6,756 bases of DNA from Rubrobacter sp. Its GTDB lineage: Bacteria; Actinomycetota; Rubrobacteria; Rubrobacterales; Rubrobacteraceae. This document shows, piece by piece, positions 1 through 5,224 of this stretch. Where the stretch lies: NCBI GenBank assembly GCA_019247245.1, contig JAFAPF010000084.1, positions 1 to 6,756 on the forward strand, in the 5' to 3' direction. Position numbers and translations under genes: made by a program. Within the stretch, counting starts at the first letter, position 1. Each line of letters begins with the position of its first letter. The notes under the pieces are model-generated. The model was not told the DNA's origin and searched no databases. It worked only from the letters and a program-made list of their open reading frames with translations.

Positions 1-426
1 CCGCCGGACGGCCACCTCTCAGGCGAGGACTTCACCGTCGAGGGAGATGGGTGGACGATCCGGGTCGGTCTCTCCTACGCAAAGCACCTCTCCCGGGCGG
101 CGATCGCCTCGATCCTAGCCGAGAGAAAGAAGCGACCGTTTGCCTCCGTCTCCGACCTGTACTCGAGGACAGCCGTCGAGAAGGACGGGCTGGGAAGCCT
201 GTTCCGGGGCGGCTTCCTCGACACGCTTGGCGGGCACAGGGACGCGCTCCTCGACGCTGCGCCGAGGCCACCGAAGCAGCAGTCAGGGAGGCAAAGCCAA
301 AAGGAGCTGCCCTTCCCCACCCCGCTAGCTGGCGGGAGCAGAGGGAGTAAGTGGTGCGCCGCGCAGGCTACCTGCCGCTCACGGAGGACCGGCGCGAGAG
401 GATGGAGTGGGAGGCGCTTATGCTGA
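1..426 (+). CDS. dnaE2: Error-prone DNA polymerase DnaE2/ImuC-like, C-terminal region (5' cut by window edge, frameshifted near 350)
   Basis: Frame 1 is open from the left edge. Its first ~105 codons resemble the region of bacterial C-family polymerase alpha subunits after the fingers domain: the stretch 'RVGLSYAKHLSR', then 'RKKRPFASVSDLYSRT', then 'GLGSLFRGGFLDTLGGHRDALLDA'. The family role is template-directed DNA synthesis; the DnaE2/ImuC branch does mutagenic translesion synthesis with ImuA and ImuB. Homologous reading ends around 'KELPFP' (about codon 105). Downstream codons to the TGA at 424-426 are unlike the family, and the continuation is in frame 3 from 351. I infer one 1-nt deletion near 351 between two otherwise open frames. 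I prefer DnaE2 to replicative DnaE1 because the protein ends soon after the OB fold and has 'SRHPL' rather than the usual 'GHPL', but only the C-terminus is visible. The true effective end of this part is about 350. Confidence 0.72.
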   Translation, partial: PPDGHLSGEDFTVEGDGWTIRVGLSYAKHLSRAAIASILAERKKRPFASVSDLYSRTAVEKDGLGSLFRGGFLDTLGGHRDALLDAAPRPPKQQSGRQSQKELPFPTPLAGGSRGSKWCAAQATCRSRRTGARGWSGRRLC

Positions 427-839
427 ACGTCTCCCGGCATCCTCTAGCCCCGTACCGTAGGACGGTGGGCGAACTCGGTGCAGTCCCGAGCTCGCGGATG
501 ATCTCCCCCCCACACGGGATGCCTGCCCGTGCCGCGGGGCTCCTGGAGTCGCTACAGAGGCCACCGGCGAAGAGCGAACGCCCCGTCTACTTCCTGCTCG
601 TCGAAGACGAGTGGGGCCTCCTACAAGCAACCATCTTCCGCCCCGTCTACGAGAGATACGGAGAGCTCCTACACTATGAGGGAGCTTTTCTTCTGGAGGG
701 CGTGGTCGAACAGGGTACGGATAGAGGCTTCTCCTTCCTGGTTCGCCATATAGAAAGCCTGGAAGAAGCTCTGGCGGATGCGAAGGTGCCCGCTCCGAAA
801 GCAACGTCTTTCTCCGGTAGCGTTCCTGCGGGCTGGTAG
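351..839 (+). CDS. dnaE2: DnaE2/ImuC-like polymerase, C-terminal OB-fold fragment (frame 3)
   Basis: This frame starts at a GTG directly after an in-frame TAA (348-350) and runs 162 codons. It continues the polymerase of the previous entry: 'LPLTEDRRERMEWEALMLN' is the linker before 'VSRHPLAPYR', followed by an OB-fold nucleic-acid-binding domain at residues ~70-145 ('YFLLVEDEWGLLQATIFRP', 'YERYGELLHYEGAFLLEGVV'). It ends with a short tail and TAG at 837-839. In full-length ImuC proteins this is the extreme C-terminus. GAGGGAG at 341-347 sits 3 nt from the GTG and could in principle drive separate translation, but a free OB fragment has no known role. I read it as the downstream half of one frameshifted gene. 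Placing one extra base after position 350 joins both frames without stops, so a recent lesion, a sequencing error or, less likely, a recoding event are all possible. Confidence 0.75.
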   Translation: MVRRAGYLPLTEDRRERMEWEALMLNVSRHPLAPYRRTVGELGAVPSSRMISPPHGMPARAAGLLESLQRPPAKSERPVYFLLVEDEWGLLQATIFRPVYERYGELLHYEGAFLLEGVVEQGTDRGFSFLVRHIESLEEALADAKVPAPKATSFSGSVPAGW

Positions 840-885
840 GCGGAGCCGGAGGACCGGTTAGTACCCTTGAAACCGGGAGGACACG

Positions 886-1188
886 ATGAACGATCAGGTA
901 CGAGAGTGCCGCTTCGAGGACGACGGTCGCATCCCCAACAACCCGACGCTGCCACTCCTCGTCTATCCGCAAGCGCTCGATAAATCCGAGCGAGATCCCT
1001 CGCGGTGTGAGGAGTTAGTCGCCAGTAACGGCTGGGGCAGAGTCTAGGTTGACGGCGTCTTCTCCTATCACCACGATCACTCGAACGCTCACGAGGTCAT
1101 TTGCGTGATCGTCGGCAGCGCACGCATCGCCTTCGGAGGTCCGAAAGGAGAAAACGCTTTACTTACGGGAAACCTCATACCTCAATGA
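886..1188 (+). pseudogene. YjlB-like cupin protein, broken by an amber stop and truncated at the C-terminus
   Basis: Reading from ATG 886, with a good Shine-Dalgarno GGGAGG (875-880, 5 nt spacing), gives 'FEDDGRIPNNPTLPLLVYP', which matches the conserved N-terminus of the small single-domain cupins typified by Bacillus YjlB. A TAG at 1045-1047 (codon 54) follows 'NGWGRV', where the family usually has a Trp, so a TGG to TAG transition is likely. Reading through it, the same frame continues with the cupin metal-binding stretch 'YHHDHSNAHEV' (codons 61-71) and 'GSARIAFGGPKGE', then degrades and meets TGA at 1186-1188. The family is about 160-165 residues, so roughly 65 C-terminal residues, including the second cupin motif, are missing. 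I found no continuation in other frames downstream. It lies 46 nt after the polymerase stop on the same strand. Cupins bind metal in a beta-barrel; the substrate of this group is not known to me. Confidence 0.8.
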
Positions 1189-1257
1189 ACCTCTGTGAAC
1201 AGGTCGAGACAGACTAGAAGTCACCCTCTAGAGAGTAGAGAGGCGAAAAACCATCGC

Positions 1258-1529
1258 TCATAGATGTTGGGCTTCGAGGATGGAGGCTACGAAGCCAATT
1301 ACTGAAGTAACCAGTAACACTACGGCAGGGCCTACAGCGTAGGGGAGGTATCCCATGAGGGTGGCAAAGCTTGCGGTCAGACAAAGGGAAGCCGAGACAC
1401 GCAGTAGCACCACGAGCGTGGTTTTGCAGCGCAGGGCTAGGCGCTCCCGGCCCATCTCGCCGATTAGATCCCCGACCCTCTCACTCTTCTCACGGTTTAC
1501 GTGCTGTCTCAGAACGCTGAAGCCTCCAT
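1258..1529 (-). pseudogene. Small two-helix membrane protein, unrecognised, probably with an N-terminal frameshift
   Basis: The clearly open part is 1258-1455 (65 codons from ATG 1455, TAG or similar stop at 1258). It encodes a basic N-terminus followed by two hydrophobic segments: 'TTLVVLLRVSASLCLTASFA' at residues ~12-31 and 'VGPAVVLLVTSVIGFVASIL' at ~41-60. In the same frame, protein-like sequence extends upstream ('REKSERVGDLIGEMGRE', an amphipathic charged stretch) without a standard start. A strong Shine-Dalgarno GGTAGGAG (1537-1544) lies 7 nt before an ATG at 1529, whose frame gives 'MEASAF' and then TGA. One indel there would join the two, giving a protein of about 90 residues. I therefore read it as a frameshifted gene; the alternative is a short intact gene starting at ATG 1455 with only a weak ribosome site. 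It is the last gene of the decayed minus-strand block. No family is recognised, and an inner-membrane location is inferred from hydrophobicity alone. Confidence 0.45.
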
Positions 1530-1600
1530 GCGAAAGCTCCTACCCACCCAGAGATCACCGAAAACCTTTGGGAACCATTTCAGTTATAGGTTCTCGGCGA

Positions 1601-1996
1601 TTAGTGCAGTGCACTAAAGTTTTCCAGGAAAGCGTATCCCACCAATATGACCAACGCTAAGGAACTCACACCCGCCACCGCGTGTTGAATACCTTTATCC
1701 TTAATCTTAAGGTACTCACGTTCGTATCGTGTTCCTTCGACGTTCAGCCGTAAGGTAGCGTATGCGCTAAGCGCCAGCACCAAGACTAACCCACCAAGAA
1801 ACACAAGCGGTGAAACCAGGTTGAAAACCTGCAGCCTCTCTAGATGGGAGAAAGTAGCATCCTCTAAGGATCAAACAGAAACCCCATCCCTAGCCTATAC
1901 TTCAAAAGCGATGCGGATACGAAGAATAGAGGAGCCAAGAAAAAGGCAAAGCTAACCCCGGCCAGCTTGGTTTTTCACAACAGCCTCATCGCTCAT
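1601..1996 (-). pseudogene. Membrane protein with three predicted helices, broken by two mutually compensating frameshifts
   Basis: Three frame segments join into one plausible protein. Segment 1 runs from ATG 1996 ('MSDEAVVKNQAG') to TAG 1952-1954. Segment 2, shifted by one base at the CCCC run 1956-1959, reads 'VSFAFFLAPLFFVSASLLKY' then 'RLGMGFLFDP' up to a TAG near 1865. Segment 3, shifted back there, reads 'LEDATFSHLERLQVFNLVSP' then 'LVFLGGLVLVLALSAYATL', a charged stretch 'EGTRYEREYLKIKDKG', and a last helix 'VSSLALVILVGYAFLENF' before TAA at 1601. The two shifts cancel, so start and end are in the same frame and the whole is 132 codons. Helices fall at roughly residues 15-34, 64-85 and 107-126. 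The 3' third is open alone from GTG 1804 (67 codons) and could be miscalled as a gene. The coding reading of the preceding gene runs into this one in frame, so both may have been one polypeptide. Function is unknown to me. Confidence 0.6.
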
Positions 1997-2240
1997 CCGA
2001 CCGCTGCTCCTCTCCGTGACGACGGTGGTCACTAAGGCCAGGATAGTGTGGGCCCACAGCTCGAGGAACCCGGTCAAATCACCGCGACCTAACTCTTTAC
2101 GGCACAAAAATCCTGAAAAGCTTCCACCATCTGCTCTGTCCGTACTCGGTTCGGAACTCTTTCGGATACGCTACGAGCAGTGCCTTGTAAGCACGCTCCG
2201 AGGCAGTCAGGGCTTGTTTGTACTTCTCGGGACGAGTCAT
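1997..2240 (-). pseudogene. 'YRALL-YPKEFR' module protein, copy B, with two dinucleotide frameshifts
   Basis: ATG 2240 opens 'MTRPEKYKQALTASERAYK' then 'ALLVAYPKEFRTEYG', a motif well known at the N-terminus of ADOP-type permeases ('permease prefix') and of small PadR-linked membrane proteins in actinobacteria. The frame then fails. Compared with copy A (2692-2814), this copy has two extra bases around 2133-2139. After shifting, 'EQMVEAFQDF' follows, and then a duplicated TG (CACA at 2103-2106 on the plus strand) shifts it again to 'CRKELGRGDLTGFLELW' and 'AHTILALVTTVVTERSS'. That last frame runs straight into the ATG at 1996. The homologous part is about 80 codons. A longer unshifted frame covers this region (183 codons from ATG 2648), but most of it is out of frame with the coding signal and should not be taken as a protein. 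An intact version would probably be a short cytoplasmic helical module attached to a membrane domain. The exact right boundary with the next gene is uncertain. Confidence 0.62.
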
Positions 2241-2287
2241 GATGCTTTTTGCACTACGGCCACGCCACTGATGGATATTCGACACGC

Positions 2288-2814
2288 CTACGCTCTGGCA
2301 GCGATAAAGGATCTTGGCAAGATCCCTACGTAAGCCCCCGCGAGTGCAACCACCAGAGCCGCCCACGACTCGTAGTTTGCATACTACACGATACCCGGCG
2401 CCGGTATCTAGAAGCCTGTAGCGAGTGACCATTGCCAAGCCCCTGCTGGATGGATAGCCCCCAGGATCCCGCAACTGGTGAATGCCGCCGTGGCAGAGAT
2501 CCCCGTATCGTCCCAGCAAGGGCTGGTATCGACCAAGGCTATCATCAGTCCAAGGCTGAGTGCCAAGGGCATCAAGAACCTCCATTTCACCGCCTTGCTT
2601 CTCTGTATGAACGCGGTTACACTCAGATCGAGTAGGGTGCGAACCCATAGGCTATAGCGAGCCCCAATACTCTACTCTGCCGCTGCTTTTCTCAGGACAG
2701 ATCCTTGAACACCTGCACCATCTGCGGTCCGTAAGCCTGTCGAAACTCCTTCGGGTAAGCTACGAGCAGCGCCCTGTAAACGCGCTCCGAGATGAATGCC
2801 CGATTAGGCTCCAT
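2288..2814 (-). pseudogene. 'YRALL-YPKEFR' module joined to a membrane domain, copy A, with three stops and one frameshift
   Basis: ATG 2814 starts 'MEPNRAFISERVY', 'RALLVAYPKEFRQAYG', 'PQMVQVFKDLS' and hits TGA at 2692-2694, where copy B has a Cys-Arg pair ('CRKE'); CGA to TGA is the simplest cause. Reading on gives 'EKQRQSRVLGLA', then one indel near 2650 moves the frame to 'LWVRTLLDLSVTAFIQRS' and on through 'KAVKWRFLMPLALSLGLM', 'IALVDTSPCWDDTGIS' and 'CGILGAIHPAGAWQW'. TAG codons follow at 2408-2410 and 2384-2386, after which 'YANYESWAALVVALAGAYVG' completes the protein, ending at TAG 2288. The total is about 175 codons: a soluble module (~1-70) and a membrane part with three or four hydrophobic stretches. 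A GTG at 2590 inside it opens a 60-codon frame that could be miscalled as a gene. The start lies 6 nt after the padR stop, so the two were surely co-transcribed. The family resembles uncharacterised actinobacterial membrane proteins; no function is claimed. Confidence 0.68.
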
Positions 2815-2820
2815 CCGGCA

Positions 2821-3221
2821 TCATGTACCCTCGGGAAACGGTTGCAGTCGCGGCCTGCGGAGAAGATTTTTCTCTCGCGCCATGCTAACCAGCCCGACCA
2901 AGCGCTCAGCCTCGGCGCCAGCCACCCGCCGTCCGAAATCGGTTATACGGTAGTAGCGGCGGCGCTGATCATCTATCTCAGGGTCTGGACGCTCGTCGGA
3001 CTCCTCGATGAGCTCGTCGGTGAGCATGCGTTTTATGGACCCATATAAGGTCCCCGGACCGAGACGCACCTGCCCCTCGGTCCGGGCCTCGACCTCAAGC
3101 ATGATCCCATATCCATGATCCCATATCCATGCCGTTCGCTATCCGCCAAAGCCAACAAGATGTTTAAGATCGCCGGCGTCAGCGGCAACAATGCCTTGGG
3201 ATCCCGTATCCTGTCGCCCAC
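2821..3221 (-). pseudogene. PadR-family transcriptional regulator, frameshifted by a 14-bp tandem duplication
   Basis: The N-terminal part starts at GTG 3221 behind GAGGAG (3228-3233, 6 nt spacing) and reads 'LPLTPAILNILLALAD' then 'ERHGYGIM', the first helices of the PadR winged helix. The frame then runs into a duplicated 14-bp unit and is lost, with a stop at 3033. The rest is in another frame from 3102: 'LEVEARTEGQVRLGPGTLY' and 'GSIKRMLTDELIEESDE' (recognition helix and start of the wing), 'RRRYYRITDFGRRVAGAEAE' (end of the wing and the start of the C-terminal helix), ending at TGA 2821-2823. Removing one repeat unit restores a continuous 128-residue protein, which is a normal length for a short PadR. 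PadR proteins are dimeric repressors, usually of neighbouring membrane or transport genes. The following gene begins 6 nt after this stop. The 3' half could be called alone as a 93-residue protein, but it lacks the first DNA-binding helices. Family assignment is firm; the target is inferred. Confidence 0.85.
3101..3131. repeat. 14-bp perfect tandem duplication inside padR
   Basis: The unit ATGATCCCATATCC is present at 3101-3114 and again at 3115-3128, followed by a further ATG (2.2 copies). The unit length is not a multiple of three, so two copies break the padR frame and one copy would restore it. On the coding strand the repeat covers the codons for 'GYGIM' of the PadR helix region. Confidence 0.95.
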
Positions 3222-3244
3222 ATCTGACTCCTCATCTCTAAAAC

Positions 3245-3263
3245 TGTATCGCTAACCGATATA
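3245..3263. promoter_or_regulatory. Candidate PadR operator (inverted repeat)
   Basis: TGTATCG (3245-3251), a 5-bp spacer, then CGATATA (3257-3263) form an imperfect inverted repeat with 6 of 7 arm positions complementary. It overlaps the likely -10 element of the promoter reading towards padR and sits 24 nt upstream of the padR start. AT-rich palindromes centred on TATCG/CGATA are typical of PadR sites; autoregulation is an inference. Confidence 0.5.
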
Positions 3264-3289
3264 TCAACCAAGCGTAGCTGTTATGTCAA
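3260..3289 (-). promoter_or_regulatory. Promoter of the decayed padR operon
   Basis: On the minus strand a perfect -35 TTGACA (3289-3284) is followed 17-18 nt later by TGATAT/GATATA (3266-3260) as -10. The predicted transcript start would lie about 25-30 nt before the padR GTG, leaving room for the GAGGAG ribosome site. This is the clearest sigma-70-type promoter in the window. Confidence 0.5.
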
Positions 3290-3329
3290 GACCTGAGCAT
3301 CATTGTGGGCTGATCCAGGCACTTAGGGC

Positions 3330-4604
3330 TTACCACGCGGGAGTGAGCTCCTTTTTACCGAGGTAAGGGATGAGGGCTTCGGGGAGGCGAATACAGCCAT
3401 CAGGTTGCTGGTAGTTCTCCAGGATGGGGATAAGAGTGCGGCTCACCGCTATAGCGGTTCCATTAAGGGTGTGGACGAGCTGGGTACGACCGCTGTTGTT
3501 GCTGCGGTAGCGGATGGCGAGACGGCGGGCCTGGTAGTCGGTGGTATTGGAGGTACTGGTCACCTCGCCGTAGGCGCTACGGCCGGGCATCCAGGCCTCG
3601 AGGTCGTACTTACGGTAGGCTGCCCCACCGAGGTCTCCGGTACAAATATCGACGACGCGGTATGGGAGCCCCAAGCCTTGGAAGATCTCCTCTTCGATGC
3701 CAAGCATCTCCTGGTGCATCGCTTCGGATTGCTCGGGGGTAGCGAAGGCGAACATTTCGACCTTAGTGAACTGATGCACCCGGTAGAGGCCGCGGCTCGC
3801 ACGTCCGTGCGAGCCGGCCTCAGTACGAAAGCAGTGGGACAGGCCAGCGAGCCGAAGAGGGAGCTTTTCTTCATCCAGGATCCCGCCTGCGAGCGAGCCA
3901 GCGAGGGTTATCTCGGCGGTGGCGATGAGCGATAGATCTGAGTCTTCTATGGAGTAGATCTGGGTCTCCGGCCCCCGCGGTATGAAGCCCGTCCCGACCA
4001 GAGCCTCGTCCCGTGCCAGGTCCGGTGTGATCGTCGGCTCGTAACCGTGCCTGATAAGAATGTCCAGCGCGTACCGGACGAGCCCGAGCTCCAGAAGCAC
4101 CGCGTCTTTGCGCAGGAAGTAGAACTTGCTACCGGCGACCTTCGTACCCGCCTCAAAGTCTATGATACCTAAAAGTTCGCCGATCTCGACGTGGTCCTTC
4201 GGTTCGAAGTCGAAGTGTGGTATCTCGCCCACCCGCCGGATCTCGACGTTATCTGCTTCGTCCTTCCCGATGGGTGCGTTTGGGTGGGTCATGTTCGGGA
4301 TCTTGAGCATCTCCTCGCGGAGCCTTCCTTCGACGGCCGCGAGCTCCACCTCATTCTCGGGGATAAGCTCCTTAGTCCTTCGCGAATCGGCTATGAGGTT
4401 CTCACGAGCTCTGGGATCACGCTCCCCGCCGACCAGCTTCGCCAGCTGGTTCTGCCGCTGCTTGAGTTCGTTTAACGCCCGAATAAGCCTCGAACGCTCC
4501 TCGGCAAGCCCGACGACGAGCTCTATGTCCGCCGCGACTCCACGATTCTTACAGTTCTCGGCCACGGCCTCAGGGTTCTGGCGAATGTATTTAAGATCTA
4601 GCAT
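3330..4604 (-). CDS. serS: Serine--tRNA ligase (SerRS)
   Basis: This class II aminoacyl-tRNA synthetase charges tRNA-Ser (and tRNA-Sec) with serine in the cytoplasm. The 424-residue product has the usual length. Residues 1-~100 form the N-terminal coiled-coil tRNA-binding arm ('MLDLKYIRQNPEAVAENC', then charged helices 35-100). The catalytic domain shows the serine/ATP-site 'TAEI' (229-232), motif 2 from 'FRTEAGSHGRASRGLYRVHQ' (259-278), 'STSNTTDYQARR' (350-361) and motif 3 'NGTAIAVSRTLIPILEN' (381-397). No stop or frameshift interrupts it, in contrast to the block just downstream. An ATG at 4610 gives two more residues, but GGGAG (4615-4611) touches that ATG with no spacer, whereas it lies 6 nt from the ATG at 4604, which also gives the standard 'MLDLK' start. 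The gene follows the methyltransferase gene by 70 nt on the same strand and may share its transcript. No T-box or obvious own promoter is seen in that gap. Confidence 0.97.
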   Translation of the reverse strand: MLDLKYIRQNPEAVAENCKNRGVAADIELVVGLAEERSRLIRALNELKQRQNQLAKLVGGERDPRARENLIADSRRTKELIPENEVELAAVEGRLREEMLKIPNMTHPNAPIGKDEADNVEIRRVGEIPHFDFEPKDHVEIGELLGIIDFEAGTKVAGSKFYFLRKDAVLLELGLVRYALDILIRHGYEPTITPDLARDEALVGTGFIPRGPETQIYSIEDSDLSLIATAEITLAGSLAGGILDEEKLPLRLAGLSHCFRTEAGSHGRASRGLYRVHQFTKVEMFAFATPEQSEAMHQEMLGIEEEIFQGLGLPYRVVDICTGDLGGAAYRKYDLEAWMPGRSAYGEVTSTSNTTDYQARRLAIRYRSNNSGRTQLVHTLNGTAIAVSRTLIPILENYQQPDGCIRLPEALIPYLGKKELTPAW

Positions 4605-4610
4605 CGGCAT

Positions 4611-4615
4611 CTCCC
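4611..4615 (-). promoter_or_regulatory. Ribosome binding site that decides the serS start
   Basis: GGGAG on the minus strand directly abuts ATG 4610 and lies 6 nt before ATG 4604. The spacing supports initiation at 4604. Confidence 0.65.
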
Positions 4616-4624
4616 GGTTCTAAC

Positions 4625-4645
4625 TCTCAGCTATCAGCGCTCAGC
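4625..4645. repeat. Three tandem heptamers (NNTCAGC) between the methyltransferase gene and serS
   Basis: TCTCAGC (4625-4631), TATCAGC (4632-4638) and GCTCAGC (4639-4645) are consecutive 7-bp units with a constant TCAGC; on the minus strand they read GCTGAGC-GCTGATA-GCTGAGA. They occupy the 70-nt gap upstream of serS. Role unknown; possibly a remnant of a short intergenic heptanucleotide repeat. Confidence 0.55.
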
Positions 4646-4674
4646 TTTGTTCTTACTGCTCGCTCTAATGCTAT

Positions 4675-5214
4675 TCACCGTGTTGGAGTTTGACCAGGGC
4701 CGGAGAGCTCCGTAAGCGCCCGGTTCTCCTCCCGAATCCTTATGTAGAGGAGAATCGCGTTCAGAACCGTAAAGACAAGCGCCGTAACCCATGCTCCAAA
4801 GATGAGGGGCAAGGTTAGGATCTCTACGACGACGACCACGTAGTTGGGATGGCTCAGGTACCTGTATGGCCCCCGCCTGACGAGCTTCGCACTCGGCACG
4901 ACCAGTATCTTCGTGTTCCAGCTCTCCCCTAGGGAGAAGATCGCCCAGTAGCGCAACAACTGTACGAGGATAAAGAGCGCGAGTGAAACCGGCCACAGGG
5001 TAGGGAACTCTGGGCCGCGTAACATGCCCTCAACAAGGGTTGAGACGAGCCACAAGGAATGTAGGGCAACTATGAAGGGGTAATGCTCTCGCCCCCGCTC
5101 GACGGCTCCTTTCACACGCGCCTTGCGCTCGTTATGGCGGGCCAAGCCGAGCTCCAAGAGTCGTTGCGCGGCGATGAGGACCACAACGGAGATGAGGATC
5201 CAGGTTCCGCTCAA
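4675..5214 (-). CDS. Isoprenylcysteine carboxyl methyltransferase-family protein (BpsB/SrsB-like polyketide O-methyltransferase)
   Basis: This 179-residue integral membrane protein has hydrophobic segments near residues 4-19, 46-64, 72-93 and 126-158. The family signature is clear: 'GESWNTKILVVP' (96-107), 'LVRRGPYRYLSHPNY' (111-125), where the ICMT S-adenosylmethionine-binding histidine lies, and a terminal 'RIREENRAL' (159-167) with the conserved Glu pair. Beside a type III PKS such proteins are known to O-methylate the polyketide lipid (BpsB/YpbQ in Bacillus, SrsB in Streptomyces) rather than a prenylated protein, so that is the inferred role; it acts at the membrane. The start is a TTG at 5214, 10 nt after the PKS stop codon, with only a weak AGG upstream, so translation is probably coupled to the PKS gene. 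An internal GTG at codon 11 is an alternative but would remove most of the first helix. The gene is intact and lies 70 nt before serS. Confidence 0.88.
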   Translation of the reverse strand: MSGTWILISVVVLIAAQRLLELGLARHNERKARVKGAVERGREHYPFIVALHSLWLVSTLVEGMLRGPEFPTLWPVSLALFILVQLLRYWAIFSLGESWNTKILVVPSAKLVRRGPYRYLSHPNYVVVVVEILTLPLIFGAWVTALVFTVLNAILLYIRIREENRALTELSGPGQTPTR

Positions 5215-5224
5215 AGTAGGTTGC

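Noticed and set aside
854..876. Inverted repeat CCGGTT/AACCGG before the cupin pseudogene as a terminator
   Set aside because: 6-bp stem, 11-nt loop and no following T run; it overlaps the cupin Shine-Dalgarno. Too weak to call.
418..972. A 184-codon minus-strand open frame across the polymerase end and cupin start
   Set aside because: Arg/Pro/Ser-rich shadow composition with no motif, opposite two recognised genes.
1200..1257. CCTCT/AGAGG hairpin as terminator of the decayed operon
   Set aside because: The stem is 5 bp with no T run; the 70-nt stretch otherwise shows nothing recognisable.
2097..2648. A 183-codon open frame on the minus strand
   Set aside because: Only its last ~45 codons carry coding signal (the copy B module). 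The front part is out of frame with the better membrane-protein reading of copy A and has unnatural composition.
3405..3935. A 176-codon open frame on the plus strand opposite serS
   Set aside because: It is the antisense of a firmly identified SerRS catalytic domain and shows no independent family motif.
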